Source: an uncultured Cohaesibacter sp. (GTDB lineage Bacteria; Pseudomonadota; Alphaproteobacteria; Rhizobiales; Cohaesibacteraceae). From it: a DNA stretch of 64,000 bases. Positions 24,205-33,518 of the stretch are shown here, one piece after another (the stretch's first letter is position 1; each line of letters starts with the position of its first letter). The notes beneath the pieces were generated by a model, which was given only the letters and a program-made list of their open reading frames with translations, was not told where the DNA came from and did not search any database. The translations under genes and the position numbers were made by a program. Location of the stretch: positions 3,857,501-3,921,500 of the forward strand of contig NZ_OY821667.1 in assembly GCF_963682185.1 (NCBI RefSeq). The letters run 5' to 3'.

Positions 24205-27200
24205 TTACGGCTTCGGACATCCTACAAATTCATACGACATTGCGAGCAGGTTATTTTCATTCATCATCAAGTCGCGGCGCAGCTCACGCAAGGCGGAATA
24301 TTTCTCGGCAATCCCGCTGAGTGCCTGTGGTAGACTGGTGCCGACTTTGGTTTCGCCACACTTGGCGTCCCATTCTTCCTGTGTCGCCTTGTAGGCGTTC
24401 GGGTTTGATGAGAAGCTGATGCATTGTCGTACGGCGGGGCTCTTGTTGGTAACGCTTTCATCAAGAATCTTGCCGAAGTTCTTTTCAAACAAACCAACCG
24501 GAAACGCATTCCACCTCAATGTCTTTGCATTCGTGTTCACGAAAGGCTGTGTCGCGACGTAAATTTTTTCAAGCTCGGCCAGCGGAAAGGTTGACGACAG
24601 AGCGCCGTCCAATGTGACACGAAAAAGACGTTGCAGAAGAATAAAATCCTGCATCTCTTTCAAAACTCTGGCATATTCCGGTTGAGCCTTTAGTAGTTCA
24701 TCAGAGATATAGGCATTCAAGAGCTTTTCGATGCCGGTCAACTCCCAGGGTTTCGGGTCTGTATAGGTATCTCGCTCGGAATTATCCTCTTCAAACCACG
24801 CCTGTTCGGGATCAGCAAAATAGGCGGGGCTGGACAGGGCGACTTGCACCATGAACCGAAGTGGCCCAAGGTCTTGTGACCCCGTGTCCAAAAATGACAG
24901 GTTTCCATCCACGTCATAGGGCCGTTCGCGAACGCCACTCCAAGTCTGAAAGCTGGGTGTCGGTGCTAACCATTCAAATTGGCCAGGGACAATAGTCGAC
25001 AGGTTTTTGGTAGTCTGGGCAGCAACGCATTCTTCGTAGTTTGTGCTAGCTGCCTGGGCTCGGCAAATATTCATTGCGGATACAATCTGCTTGTCGAAAT
25101 ATGCTGGCCTTTCTGCAATCGCAAAAGTTTTGTCTGGCGCCTTCAGTGGCAATTCGGCCAGCTCAAATTCCTCAGGGGATACAGGTTCGAAAAAATTTCC
25201 TATTTCTTCATTATGTCCGGCCAGGTTTTCAAAAGCTTTTTGCCCCACGGGAGAGTCTACAATCGTCGCCAGCTGAATATTTCTGGTAATCTTGTACAGG
25301 GCAATTTCGCCAATCGCCGCATTTGTTTCCCGTATACGGGCCGCGTTCAATTCGTCAAATAAACCGGTTGCCGCGTCTGCGAATTGGTCGAGCTTTCGCG
25401 CCATGCATCCAAGACCGGTATCCAGAAGGGCAGGATGCGTTAGTATTTTGAGTTCTCCTTCTAGGGGGGCCGCAGTAACCATCGTGACCGTAGTTGGCCG
25501 CCCATCAGAAGCGTATGCAAGCGCGAGATTGGTGGTTGCTGCTCCGAAGGGGCCGAAATGTCGAACCTCTCCGCCATCCACTGCAAGATCAAAATAGAAG
25601 CTTGAACCGTCAAGCCTCCACCCAAAATGACTCACGGCTTCTGCCGTTGCCGTTTCCGGAGTGCGACCGATCAAAACTCCTCCGATACGGGAGAAACCTC
25701 TGAGACGTCCGAAGGAGAAAGAGCGTTTGAAAGCGGCCCGCGCAGTAATGCGCGTTTGACCTCTAGCGCGTGTCCTTGCTGGAGGCGCCCCGCTCAACCT
25801 GAGGGAGCGGGCAGTCGATGCCCTTCTTGTCTCCAGGTCACGACTGTCGTAGCCCGGGAAAAAGTCATCGAATTCTGACAGGAATTCAGAAGACGCAAAG
25901 CTGGAACCAAACCCAGCCTGAACATTTCTCAACATGGCGGCCTCGGCCCGTGCGTTGTTGAGACCGACAGTGTTGGACGTAAGCGTCATGCGCCTTGAAT
26001 GGATATCGTTTTGCCACCGGTCCATGTCCGGGAAGGAATCCATCATATCTTTGAGGGCCGTGACCTGGTCTGCGGGGATTGCAGTTAGGGCTCGTTCGGA
26101 GGCCTCACTCATAGCTTTTGAGACGTCTGTTGACTTTGACAATTCAACGACAAACGCCTTATGTCTTGCCTCGCTGTAGGCGCTGGCCGCATCGGCTGAA
26201 ACGGAGGCTCCCATGCTCTTTGCCTGCTGACTCCAGAAACCGCCATCGTCGCCGAGACCGCTCAGGGCATCGCCCAGAACCTGGTTGACAATCATCGCTT
26301 CCATTCGTTGCGGCGTTGCGGAAACTCCGAATGACGCAAGATAGGATTTGAAACTCGGTTTGAGTTGGCGCCAAAGTGCCGGATTCTTTTCAGCAAGCTG
26401 AAGCAGTTCCTGCTTTGTTTGTTGCCCAACGCTGGTTCGAACGCCGCTCTTTGCGCTGTCTGTCTTTACTAGGCTTTCGGCTTGCGCGACTAAGGCTTGT
26501 GAGGCCCCGTCGGCTAAGGTGGCGGTCTCAACGGCTGAGGATCGCGCACTAACACCGGTCAAAATGGATCGTCGAACGTTCTCACGAACAACGTTCCTCG
26601 CAAGAGCGTTGCCCAGAACCTGCCCGCCTTCGCGCGCAATGCTGTCAGGTACGCTCATGGACTCGAATGCTTGCGCGATTTGTTCCGCAATCTCGAAGTC
26701 GTCATCTTCAAGCTGAACGTTGCTGGCAACCGAGCCGGTCAGTATTTGTTCATACGCCTGGTTGATTTCACCGCTAGCCAATTCAAAGGAGAAGTTCCGG
26801 GCGCTAATCTCCAAAGCAGCCTTCTTCGCGTCAAGGCGGTCTAGTGCCATAGGTCCGGTCAGGACTAGAGATGACGGCACCACCGCAAGAATACCCAGGA
26901 TCGTCAACACACTGCCGATGGTTGATACGGATTGGAAACTGCCTTCCGAAAAGAGAGCGGTTACGAACTTGCTGTGCTTCGGTTTGTCGACTGCTGGCGC
27001 TGCATTCTCCGCCATATCTTTTTCGGCGCGGCGCAACACATCAACTTGGAAATGAAGCTCCGCAAGACGGACTATCTTTTCTCGTATCTCGGACATTTGA
27101 GCCGGAGTGGCTTCATCCCCCAATGCGCTGGCAGCTTCTTCCGCCAGTGCAATTTCCCTTTGGAGCGCCGTCATTGCCTCGTTTGGTGGCAAATCCTCAA

Positions 27201-27648
27201 GAGTACCCTCTATCCGCTGCGCTTCCAGCCTTTCAAGTGACTGCTGAAGCGCTTCTGAAAATGCGGCGCTCGATGACCGTTTTGTGCGTCTGTACACCCA
27301 AATCAGCACACCGGCCGAAGCGAACAGGGTAACGAATAGCCCGAAGCCACCCGTTATTTGGGTTATCAGGTCGGTCCACTGCCGAACTTGCTCCAGGCCA
27401 GCTTGGGCTTCCGACAAGGTTTTTGCTTGATTGGATGTCAGAGAAAACAAAATGGCCCAAGTTGCTCCGGCAGAAAGCCCGAACCAAAATGACATGGCGC
27501 CAAGCGTAGAAATAGCGCTTGCAAAGGCCAGAGGTTTTGATTGTTCGGATAAGGGGCGCGTCTCCGCCCGCTCCATAGCTCGCTTACCCAATATCCTGAG
27601 TATCAACGACAGAACAAGCGCGCCTATTGTTATCCCAAACAGTTGCAT
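24205..27648 (-). CDS. large orphan membrane protein
   Basis: The protein has 1147 residues. The N-terminal 130 residues hold three hydrophobic segments (LFGITIGALVLSLILRIL, FWFGLSAGATWAILFSL, GGFGLFVTLFASAGVLIWVY). A charged coiled region follows, then a further segment near residue 250 (VLTILGILAVVPSSLVLTG). The remaining 880 residues are probably outside the cytoplasm, rich in Ala/Ser helices, with scattered cysteines in the C-terminal third. GAGGGG precedes the ATG at 27648. I recognise no domain. It is monocistronic between the recombinase modules and DUF736, with no partner gene to hint at its role. Confidence 0.75.
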   Translation of the reverse strand: MQLFGITIGALVLSLILRILGKRAMERAETRPLSEQSKPLAFASAISTLGAMSFWFGLSAGATWAILFSLTSNQAKTLSEAQAGLEQVRQWTDLITQITGGFGLFVTLFASAGVLIWVYRRTKRSSSAAFSEALQQSLERLEAQRIEGTLEDLPPNEAMTALQREIALAEEAASALGDEATPAQMSEIREKIVRLAELHFQVDVLRRAEKDMAENAAPAVDKPKHSKFVTALFSEGSFQSVSTIGSVLTILGILAVVPSSLVLTGPMALDRLDAKKAALEISARNFSFELASGEINQAYEQILTGSVASNVQLEDDDFEIAEQIAQAFESMSVPDSIAREGGQVLGNALARNVVRENVRRSILTGVSARSSAVETATLADGASQALVAQAESLVKTDSAKSGVRTSVGQQTKQELLQLAEKNPALWRQLKPSFKSYLASFGVSATPQRMEAMIVNQVLGDALSGLGDDGGFWSQQAKSMGASVSADAASAYSEARHKAFVVELSKSTDVSKAMSEASERALTAIPADQVTALKDMMDSFPDMDRWQNDIHSRRMTLTSNTVGLNNARAEAAMLRNVQAGFGSSFASSEFLSEFDDFFPGYDSRDLETRRASTARSLRLSGAPPARTRARGQTRITARAAFKRSFSFGRLRGFSRIGGVLIGRTPETATAEAVSHFGWRLDGSSFYFDLAVDGGEVRHFGPFGAATTNLALAYASDGRPTTVTMVTAAPLEGELKILTHPALLDTGLGCMARKLDQFADAATGLFDELNAARIRETNAAIGEIALYKITRNIQLATIVDSPVGQKAFENLAGHNEEIGNFFEPVSPEEFELAELPLKAPDKTFAIAERPAYFDKQIVSAMNICRAQAASTNYEECVAAQTTKNLSTIVPGQFEWLAPTPSFQTWSGVRERPYDVDGNLSFLDTGSQDLGPLRFMVQVALSSPAYFADPEQAWFEEDNSERDTYTDPKPWELTGIEKLLNAYISDELLKAQPEYARVLKEMQDFILLQRLFRVTLDGALSSTFPLAELEKIYVATQPFVNTNAKTLRWNAFPVGLFEKNFGKILDESVTNKSPAVRQCISFSSNPNAYKATQEEWDAKCGETKVGTSLPQALSGIAEKYSALRELRRDLMMNENNLLAMSYEFVGCPKP

Positions 27649-28121
27649 TGCTATCCCCTCAATACGACTATTATGCAATTATAAAAAGAATTATAAGAAA
27701 AATATACCATAGATAGAATTTGTGGAACAGTGGCTAGAATAAGGTCTTTGCGCCGTACCAATCGCTAAGCCACCGGACAACCTCCTCGATGCAGAAAGCC
27801 TTCTAGCTCTTGTTCGTCATGGTTAAACCCTCGCTTTGCATTATCTCGAAACCCCATCATTTCCCGATCACCCCAAACGGTCTCTCCAATTGGCCTGATC
27901 TGGCCGAAGAACGGCTTATGCCTCGATTGCTTAGGCCGCAATGGTTCGGATTGGCTTTCTTCCCCTGCCGGCGAGCCGACATTCCTCGCGAAACAACAAA
28001 GCCACGCCTCTCCATCCTCCGCTGTGCTTCGGTCGCAAGGATGCGGCGGCAATCGTCTTTGGCCTTTTGATCGCCATCGAGACCGCATGGTGCGGGATCG
28101 GAAACAAAATGGAGATTTAAA
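27649..28121. other. gap without recognised gene
   Basis: About 470 bp. The frames here are short or antisense to the DUF736 gene. It should hold the promoters of the large membrane protein and of DUF736; none is convincing. Confidence 0.4.
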
Positions 28122-28448
28122 ATGGCTACCATCGGCACCTTCAAGAAGAACGGCACCAACGAATACACTGGCGAAATCGTCACTCTCAGCATTCAGGCAA
28201 AAGGCGTCCGCATCATTCCCGACATTCGCGCAACTGGCGATAACGCCCCCAGCCACCGTGTCCTAGTCGGCCGTGCAGAAATCGGCGCTGCCTGGTCCAA
28301 GCGATCCAGCGAAGGCCGTGACTATTTTGGCCTCAAACTGGATGATCCCAGCTTCACAGCTCCGATCTATGCCAACCTCTTCGTCGATGAAGATGGTGAG
28401 AGCTACATCCTGATCTGGTCTCGTCCCAATGGGCACCGTGGTGAATGA
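28122..28448 (+). CDS. DUF736 protein
   Basis: The 108-residue protein begins MATIGTFKKNGTNEYTGEI and continues with RVLVGRAEIGAAWSK and DYFGLKLDDPSFTAPIYANLF, the standard DUF736 pattern. Its length is normal for the family. GGAGAT precedes the ATG. DUF736 genes are typical of alphaproteobacterial plasmids and integrative conjugative elements, where their function is unknown. It is thus a marker that this stretch derives from a mobile element. No conjugation genes are visible in the window. Confidence 0.88.
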   Translation: MATIGTFKKNGTNEYTGEIVTLSIQAKGVRIIPDIRATGDNAPSHRVLVGRAEIGAAWSKRSSEGRDYFGLKLDDPSFTAPIYANLFVDEDGESYILIWSRPNGHRGE

Positions 28449-28454
28449 CATCGC

Positions 28455-28482
28455 GAAGGCTTCGGCAACCGCCGGAGCCTTC
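28455..28482. terminator. bidirectional hairpin between DUF736 and hipA
   Basis: GAAGGCT (28455-28461) pairs with AGCCTTC (28476-28482), with further CGG/CCG pairing inside. It lies in the 35-bp gap between two convergent stop codons. Confidence 0.55.
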
Positions 28483-28483
28483 T

Positions 28484-29740
28484 TCATGCCTTCTTGAGTT
28501 GGTCTCTCACGAGCTTAACGCGCGTGCCAATGATTGTCCTGACGGTCTTCAGGATCGGATGAAACAGGTCTTCGGCTTGCAGCTCGACGAGCAGAGCATC
28601 GGCTTCTTCTTCGATCCTGCTGGCCATTGTGGCCAACTCAGTGCGGAGCACTCTTTGGGCGGCCTTGGTTGGAGCAGCAAGTGCGTACCATTGTTCAAGC
28701 GTGATCGTGTCAGCAAGACCCCGCCCGCCGATCTGCATGGCCAGTTTCTTGGTCAGACGCGGATAGGCCGCGGTGCAAACCACATCATAGAGGGGTGCTA
28801 GATCCGGTGTGCAGGCGTGATAGAGCAAAGAGAAATTCTTGGCATGAGCATCTGCATTGCCAACCAAATAATGAAACATCACCATCCGCTGGAAAGCGAG
28901 CCTTTCAGCGGCAGGGCGGCGCGTGTGTTTCTGGATCAAGCCTGCAGACTGTGCGATCCCTGGTCCGCCTTCTTCTTCATATTTGAGTTCGGGTGGCACG
29001 CTGAGAGCCTGACAGAAGTCTTCCTGATGCAGCTTGGCAATGGAGCCATCGTCCTCCTGAACGCGGTCATAGCGTTCCACCAGAATGAAGTCGGTGTTTC
29101 CTGCTGAGGACTTGAGGACATGCGGAGCCTGAAGCCCGACGCGGTTTGCAAGACGCATGCAGAAGAGTTCATTCTCAACCGTGCCATCCAACCCTTCAAT
29201 GAAGGGCTTGAGGATATGGGTTGTCGGCTTGCCGGCTCTGGGGAGCGAGATTTGACCGTCCATCACGCACACCGCCAGCTTGTCCTGCGCACCGGCGAGG
29301 GATAGGCGCACACCTTCCTCACCTCCGAGCAAAGGGCGATCCCGCAACAGATCAAGGATCTGGCTCAGGCGTTTCTCGTCCAGTGGCTCTACATCCTGAG
29401 ACCTAAAGTCCGGAGGTTCTGATCCCTGAGGCAAGAGCGAGAGGGCACCAGCGCATTCACCACCGATGATTTCCAGAAGCCCAAAAGCATTTTGCTGCGA
29501 GACGCCGAGGGCGGCAGCGAGCCTTTTGCGCGCGCGCTCATCCGGCAACAGTCCGGAAAAGAAAGGCCGGGCTACCGCATCAGGGTAGGGGGCCTCTTGT
29601 AGGGGCATTGAGACTGAAAGAGCGGCTCCGTTGGAAGACAGGTAGTCAGGATCATAGAAGAAGCATAGTTGCCCATCATCCATCTGAATTAGGGAGCCTG
29701 CCAAACTCTCGCGCAAATAGACATCAAGAGAGCGGCTCAT
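28484..29740 (-). CDS. hipA: HipA-family serine/threonine kinase toxin
   Basis: The 418-residue HipA has the N-terminal subdomain (about 1-105), the LSLAGAQDK nucleotide loop (146-154) and the catalytic GNADAHAKN motif (294-302). It probably phosphorylates a translation factor such as an aminoacyl-tRNA synthetase and arrests growth unless bound by HipB. Length and motifs are full. It overlaps the upstream hipB gene by four bases (ATGA). Confidence 0.93.
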   Translation of the reverse strand: MSRSLDVYLRESLAGSLIQMDDGQLCFFYDPDYLSSNGAALSVSMPLQEAPYPDAVARPFFSGLLPDERARKRLAAALGVSQQNAFGLLEIIGGECAGALSLLPQGSEPPDFRSQDVEPLDEKRLSQILDLLRDRPLLGGEEGVRLSLAGAQDKLAVCVMDGQISLPRAGKPTTHILKPFIEGLDGTVENELFCMRLANRVGLQAPHVLKSSAGNTDFILVERYDRVQEDDGSIAKLHQEDFCQALSVPPELKYEEEGGPGIAQSAGLIQKHTRRPAAERLAFQRMVMFHYLVGNADAHAKNFSLLYHACTPDLAPLYDVVCTAAYPRLTKKLAMQIGGRGLADTITLEQWYALAAPTKAAQRVLRTELATMASRIEEEADALLVELQAEDLFHPILKTVRTIIGTRVKLVRDQLKKA

Positions 29741-29961
29741 GCGTCATCCTCCCGGTTGTTGACCGTGAAGGTGAGGCCAAGGGTCTGCATGACTGTGAGA
29801 GCCAGTCCCATTTGGCAACTCTCCTTGCCATGTTCCAGCTCACGCACAAAGCGCACGCCGACCCCCGATAGGGCTGCCAGTTGCTCCTGTGTTAGCGTCT
29901 GCCGTTTGCGCTCGTCCCGAATGAGCGCTCCAAGATCTTGAGAACTATCTATGTTGGCCAT
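29737..29961 (-). CDS. hipB: HipB-type Xre antitoxin
   Basis: The 74-residue product is one helix-turn-helix domain (LGALIRDERKRQTLTQEQLA, then VGVRFVRELEHG) with a short C-terminal strand. It should bind HipA and repress the operon. The ATG at 29961 was preferred over 29967 because the GGG of AAAGGG lies at a better distance. Three palindromic sites upstream fit autorepression. Confidence 0.9.
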   Translation of the reverse strand: MANIDSSQDLGALIRDERKRQTLTQEQLAALSGVGVRFVRELEHGKESCQMGLALTVMQTLGLTFTVNNREDDA

Positions 29962-29966
29962 GATCA

Positions 29967-30082
29967 TCCCTTTCGGGACGAATTTAGCACAACTCAGTTA
30001 AAAATACACGAAAAAGCCCCGAACGGGACGAACGGTGCCATAGGAGTGATAATATGGCTAAAATCATCCCGAACGGGATGAT
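29967..30082 (-). promoter_or_regulatory. three HipB operators at 50-bp spacing
   Basis: The palindromes are CCCTTTCGGG (29968-29977), CCCGAACGGG (30018-30027) and CCCGAACGGG (30068-30077). The last is part of the 20-bp perfect palindrome ATCATCCCGAACGGGATGAT (30063-30082). Their centres are exactly 50 bp apart. The first overlaps the hipB ribosome site. Confidence 0.75.
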
Positions 30083-30314
30083 GGGAGAAAAAAGTGATTT
30101 GTTCCTATCTCGGGCTATCGGATAGAATGGAGAAAGACGTTCGCATTCCGAATCCGTCGGTTGGAAGAAGTTGAGCCGAAATTTTCAGGTTGAGCTGGAA
30201 GCGAGCCTGAGCTAGCCTAAGGTCTAGTGCCCAAAACGGTGCCATCCACAGGCATGAAATTTTTGGTTGCAAAATTTTTATATCGAAATTTCAATAAGTT
30301 AAAGATCTGAAAAT

Positions 30315-30335
30315 GACATCCGCCTCCGGGCACCA
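30315..30335 (+). repeat. 3' fragment of a tRNA-Leu gene (att remnant)
   Basis: The 21 bases ending in TCCGGGCACCA match the T-stem, acceptor 3' strand, discriminator and CCA of a tRNA-Leu whose 5' end would be GCCCGGA. A T-run follows, like a tRNA terminator. No other part of the tRNA is present. Such fragments are left by integration at tRNA genes. Confidence 0.6.
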
Positions 30336-30445
30336 TCATTTTTTTTAGCGCGTCCCACTTATATCGACAAGTCCTTGGAATTATGGGGTTTTAGGTCTCA
30401 GATTTCTCGGAGTGTGTCAGGCTATTTCACCAGATCCGACCTGTC

Positions 30446-30495
30446 TGGGGCCATATTTGGGGCCAAGATTTTTCATGAATTCATTGATGGCCCCA
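30446..30495. repeat. TGGGGCCA repeats before integrase relic
   Basis: TGGGGCCA occurs at 30446-30453 and 30458-30465, and inverted at 30488-30495. Repeats in this place are typical of arm-type binding sites of P4-like integrases. Confidence 0.5.
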
Positions 30496-30539
30496 ATTTT
30501 AGGGTTTCATGCCACCTGATCGCTCCTGAACCAGGGAGA

Positions 30540-31112
30540 ATGACTGTGGCACTGACAGATCTTCAAATTTGACAACTTCGCCCCAGAGACAAGGCCTATC
30601 AATGCACCGATGGTCTCGGACGCTATCTTGAAGTCTCCCTCAGTGGAGCGAGGCTTTGGCGATATAAATATCGCTTCATGAAGAAGCAAAAACGCCTTTC
30701 CCTTGGAAGCTATCCCGATGTGAGCCTTGCTGAGGCGCGTGACAAAAGAAATGAAGCACGAAAAAGGCTTGATGCCGGTGAGGATCCGCTTGCTGATCGC
30801 AAGCGCGAAAAGCTCGTTGCTGCATTCGCAGCCTCAAACACTTTCGGCGATATCGGTCGAGAATATATCAAAAAGCAGATTGCTGAAGGAAGGTCGCCCA
30901 AAAGGATTGAGAAATCCAATTGGCTTATTAGGCAGTTTGCACTGATCGATGAACGACCTGTAACTGAACTAAAGCCTCTTGATATTCTCGCTGTTCTGAA
31001 GCGGCTCGAGGCGCACGGCAAATATGAAACGGTTATGCGTTGCCGTTCCTTCGCCAGTTGTGGTTTCGGAGGCTGGTCAATCAGGGTGGAAGACAAATGG
31101 TTTACCAGCTGA
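30540..31112 (+). pseudogene. P4-type integrase remnant
   Basis: The frame encodes MTVALTDLQI, then an in-frame TGA (30570-30572), then QLRPRDKAYQCTDGLGRYLE to LWRYKYRF, SLGSYPDVSLAEARDKR and a core-binding region up to YETVMRCRSF. This is the DUF4102 arm-binding domain and the start of the core-binding domain. The catalytic domain is absent. The stop could derive from CGA by one transition. The relic ends where the MocR gene begins. Together with the adjacent tRNA fragment it marks an integration end. Confidence 0.82.
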
Positions 31113-32423
31113 CAGTTGAAAAATGTTTGCAAGATGTTCAATCTTGCCATTATCAAGCTGGCCAGTCCCCAAGCGAATATGACCTGTTTCTTTCATTGCA
31201 AAACTGGAACCAGGCGTTGCCGCAATGTTATGCGCAGCCAGAGTGATCAAAGAAAAAGTTTCGGAATGAACAGGAGCGTACAGACATAGACCCGCACCCT
31301 CTGGTACATGTATGCCGCGTGCGGTTAATTGTCTGGCCAAAAGATTCCTCCGATCACGATAGGTTTCTGAGGCTTTTCTGACCAGTGCCTGGGTATCGCT
31401 ATCCTGTAGTAGCCAGGCGACTGCTGCTTGAAGGATGCGACTGGTCCAGGCGGCACTAAAGGCCCGATAGGACTGGATTTGCTCAACCAGATATTCCGGG
31501 CCAGACAACACCGCCATGCGTAGGTCCGGACCATAGGCCTTGGAAAAGGATCGGATATGAATGGCTCGGTCCGGAAACCTGTCTCCCAACGACTGGGGCG
31601 GTGCCAGCGAGATATCACCCAGCCCATCATCCTCGATGATCAGCGCGTCACTCTTTGAGAGGATGTCGCCCAATTCCTTCATGCGGTCGGGGTGCAGGAA
31701 AAGACCGGTCACTGAACTAATGCGCGGTTGCAGGATAAATACCGAAGGGTTTTCCTTTAGAATGGCTTGCAACGATTGGGGGGTCGAACCATAGACGTCA
31801 TTCTCGACCAGCAGTATCGAAACCCGCAAATCTTCCAGAATATCAAGGATACGCATCGGTACCGGAGCCTCGACTGCAACAACGGACCCGGGTGGCACCA
31901 ACGCATGCAGGGCTGTGTACAGCGCGTTGTAGCCGCCATTGGTTGCCAGCATCGCAGCAGCATGGTTTGGCCACAGCGGTCTCAACACCCGCTCCAGCTC
32001 CGGCAGGATCCGAACGCGAACATAGCTGTTGAGCCCTTCTGCATGCGTACCATAGTCCAGAGCCTTGCCAAGAGGAGGCAGCAGATCCATGTCAGGCACA
32101 GCAACCGAGAGATTGAGCGCAATGCTTTCAAAATGACCCTGTGCCGAAACGCGGGACGGTCTCGGGGCAAAGCTTGATCCGGTCACATAGGTTCCATTGC
32201 GTCCGCGTCCGGTCAGGACACGCAGTCTACGCAATTCCTTCCAGGCCTGCGACAACGTGCTGGGACTGATCTTCAGTTCATAGGCCAAATCGCGCAGGGA
32301 TGGCAGTCGGGCTCCGACGGGCAATACCCCATTGCGCACCAAAATAGCCGTATCCCGGGCTATTCCCGTTGCGCTCCGATCCTTCAGATGCCCTGCCAAT
32401 GTTTCTGAATCAATATTTTGCAT
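31077..32423 (-). CDS. MocR-type (GntR/aminotransferase) regulator
   Basis: The 448-residue protein has an N-terminal GntR winged helix (LPSLRDLAYELKISPSTLSQAW, about 45-75) and a fold-type I aminotransferase-like domain containing the PLP-lysine segment SFSKAYGPDLR. MocR proteins use PLP-amino acid adducts as effectors. It is divergent from the transport operon at 32521 and so probably controls it. The start is uncertain (ATG at 32453 or 32423). Its last codons overlap the integrase relic, so the C terminus may have been altered by the old insertion. Confidence 0.85.
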   Translation of the reverse strand: MQNIDSETLAGHLKDRSATGIARDTAILVRNGVLPVGARLPSLRDLAYELKISPSTLSQAWKELRRLRVLTGRGRNGTYVTGSSFAPRPSRVSAQGHFESIALNLSVAVPDMDLLPPLGKALDYGTHAEGLNSYVRVRILPELERVLRPLWPNHAAAMLATNGGYNALYTALHALVPPGSVVAVEAPVPMRILDILEDLRVSILLVENDVYGSTPQSLQAILKENPSVFILQPRISSVTGLFLHPDRMKELGDILSKSDALIIEDDGLGDISLAPPQSLGDRFPDRAIHIRSFSKAYGPDLRMAVLSGPEYLVEQIQSYRAFSAAWTSRILQAAVAWLLQDSDTQALVRKASETYRDRRNLLARQLTARGIHVPEGAGLCLYAPVHSETFSLITLAAHNIAATPGSSFAMKETGHIRLGTGQLDNGKIEHLANIFQLSAGKPFVFHPD

Positions 32424-32520
32424 CAGTACATTCTTTTTAATGTTTAGGTGCATAATAACATTTGATGAAGACCGATTGAAGCCCTAATCCTAATACGAAG
32501 TGATAATATGAGGGCTCAAA

Positions 32521-33474
32521 ATGACACTAGAAATTCGGCTCGCTGTAAGAGACTGGGATTATATGTCCCCGCTGGCTTTGGGAGAGATTTCATCTCCCCG
32601 GCTGGATCTGAAACTGTTTCGTGTGGGCACATTGCCCGACAGTCTGAGTGACGACACGCCCTACAATGCGTTCGAAACCTCCTTCAGCCGCCATTTGTCA
32701 GCGGTTGAGGCAGGCAATCACAAGAACACTGCCATCCCGAATTTCCTGATGCGCGGCTTTCGTCATCAGTGCATCCTGACCCGCAAGGACAGTGAACTGA
32801 CCAGCATCGAGGACCTGCGCGGCAAACGGATCGGGGTAACGGGATGGCGAGACTCGGGCAACGTCTGGACCCGCATGATACTGCGCTCCAAGGGGATCAA
32901 TACTCAGGATGCCTATTGGTATGCCGGGCGTCTCACCGATGCTCACCCCATTCAGAACCGTCTCGACGGCTTCGGAATACCAGGCCTGATAGAAGCCATG
33001 CCGGATGAAGAGCCGATGATGGAGTCGCTGGCCAGAGGATGGCTGGATGTTGTCTTTACACCATTCATGCCCAAGGGGTTCTTTGAGGCATCGTCCCAGT
33101 TCCGGCACTTGTTGCCGAACCTTTCCGCCAGTCAGGCCGACTATTTCCAGACCGTCGGTTATGTGCCGGGCATTCATGTCCTGACCATGAACTCGGCCCT
33201 TCTGGAAGAGCATCCATGGGCAGCTCAGGAACTGAGTGACCTTTTGGATCAGTCTCGTGATGTCTGGATGCAGAAGCGCATCCGTTATGCCGACACCACG
33301 CCATTCTTCATGTCCGATTTGATCGAGACCGCTTCACTGTTACCCTCAACCTGGGGCGATAGCGGCATCGAGGCGAACCGGAAGATGATCAACGATTTCA
33401 TCAATGAAATGCACGATCAGGCCATTATTGGTCGTCATTTCAGCATTGATGAAGTATTCCCTGTCACAAAATAG
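32521..33474 (+). CDS. phthalate decarboxylase-like / NMT1-type binding-fold protein
   Basis: The 317-residue protein lacks a signal peptide. Its start, RLAVRDWDYMSPLALGEI, and later DLRGKRIGVTGWRDSGNVWTRMIL follow the pattern of the 4,5-dihydroxyphthalate decarboxylase group, which shares the type 2 periplasmic-binding fold. Being cytoplasmic it may be an enzyme or an intracellular ligand binder. It is the first gene of the operon divergent from the MocR regulator, followed by an amino acid ABC transporter and an M20 amidohydrolase. A carboxylated N-acyl or aromatic amide substrate would suit the set; that is inference. Confidence 0.65.
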   Translation: MTLEIRLAVRDWDYMSPLALGEISSPRLDLKLFRVGTLPDSLSDDTPYNAFETSFSRHLSAVEAGNHKNTAIPNFLMRGFRHQCILTRKDSELTSIEDLRGKRIGVTGWRDSGNVWTRMILRSKGINTQDAYWYAGRLTDAHPIQNRLDGFGIPGLIEAMPDEEPMMESLARGWLDVVFTPFMPKGFFEASSQFRHLLPNLSASQADYFQTVGYVPGIHVLTMNSALLEEHPWAAQELSDLLDQSRDVWMQKRIRYADTTPFFMSDLIETASLLPSTWGDSGIEANRKMINDFINEMHDQAIIGRHFSIDEVFPVTK

Positions 33475-33518
33475 TAAAAACAACCAACAAACCAATCACC
33501 CAATAGAGGAATATTCCC

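Noticed and set aside
27765..28256. 163-codon minus-strand frame before DUF736
   Set aside because: Its N-terminal part is antisense to DUF736, and the remainder resembles no family.
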